Shown here piece by piece: positions 63,984 through 64,000 of a DNA stretch of 64,000 bases. Under the pieces are notes generated by a model. The model had not been told where the DNA came from. It worked only from the letters and a program-made list of their open reading frames with translations, and made no database searches. Source of the DNA: Lewinellaceae bacterium. GTDB taxonomy: Bacteria > Bacteroidota > Bacteroidia > Chitinophagales > Saprospiraceae. The translations under genes and the position numbers were made by a program. Every line of letters starts with the position of its first letter. Position 1 is the stretch's first letter. The DNA lies in NCBI GenBank assembly GCA_016716135.1, contig JADJWX010000007.1:1-64000 (forward strand), written 5' to 3'.

Positions 63984-64000
63984 TTCTGCCTGCGGCAGAA
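63984..64000. repeat. Small palindrome at the window edge
   Basis: TTCTGCC-TGC-GGCAGAA is a perfect 7-bp palindrome upstream of murD; it may extend beyond the window. Confidence 0.5.

Overview
The window is a chromosomal piece of a Bacteroidota bacterium, most likely from the Saprospiraceae/Lewinella side of the phylum. Evidence: a PKD-repeat adhesin with a type B type IX secretion (T9SS) sorting domain, an FG-GAP/ASPIC protein with a type A T9SS sorting domain, an FtsZ ending in the Bacteroidota tail LHDNVD, Bacteroidota-style -7 boxes (TAnnTTTG), and the gene order murD-ftsW-murG-murC-ftsQ-ftsA-ftsZ. The phylum is nearly certain; the family is inference. No tRNA, rRNA, CRISPR array, transposase or prophage was seen.

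Layout. 1-4226: 3' part of a giant secreted PKD protein. 4.4-10 kb: fabI, an outer-membrane porin, a metallopeptidase-like lipoprotein, a sirtuin and a methyltransferase. 10.4-15.5 kb: a GH29 fucosidase, an RluE-type pseudouridine synthase and two genes of unknown function. 15.5-16.05 kb: two tandem copies of a probable small-RNA unit. 16.2-26.5 kb: CBS, proC, acetyltransferase, a secreted FG-GAP/ASPIC protein, pyrR-pyrB, lipoproteins and a baeRF protein. 26.6-38.2 kb: a dense set of stress and envelope genes (PA2169-type bundle, MscS, small membrane proteins, Dps, a PAS/sigma-54 activator, an ECF sigma factor, nitroreductase, a six-BON-domain protein, acetyltransferase, USP, YtxH). 38-53.9 kb: tex, an AT-rich hydrolase-like lipoprotein, a dihaem cytochrome, a histidine kinase/response regulator pair, katG, ridA, two DinB-like genes, a strikingly eukaryote-like sphingolipid desaturase and a SMI1/KNR4-type gene. 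54.5-63.96 kb: the division/cell-wall (dcw) cluster on the minus strand.

The most unusual content lies between genes. A 187-bp foldback element occurs three times, identical by eye (10189-10375, 29508-29694, 47046-47232). Each copy sits exactly in the centre of a different perfect palindrome of the form ...GACT-NNN-AGTC..., and two copies carry a perfect 9-bp duplication of ACTNNNAGT. A fourth, divergent element with the same terminal inverted repeats (54020-54398) sits in the same kind of site and has itself been invaded by a second element flanked by TTAA. An apparently unoccupied palindrome of the same type lies inside the 5' coding region of the porin gene. This looks like a family of non-autonomous elements that target DNA hairpins; no transposase is present in the window. 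Several other palindromic repeat families fill the remaining gaps.

Two essential dcw genes, ftsQ and murG, each carry a single-base frame break. Sequencing or assembly errors are the simplest explanation, and both should be checked against reads.
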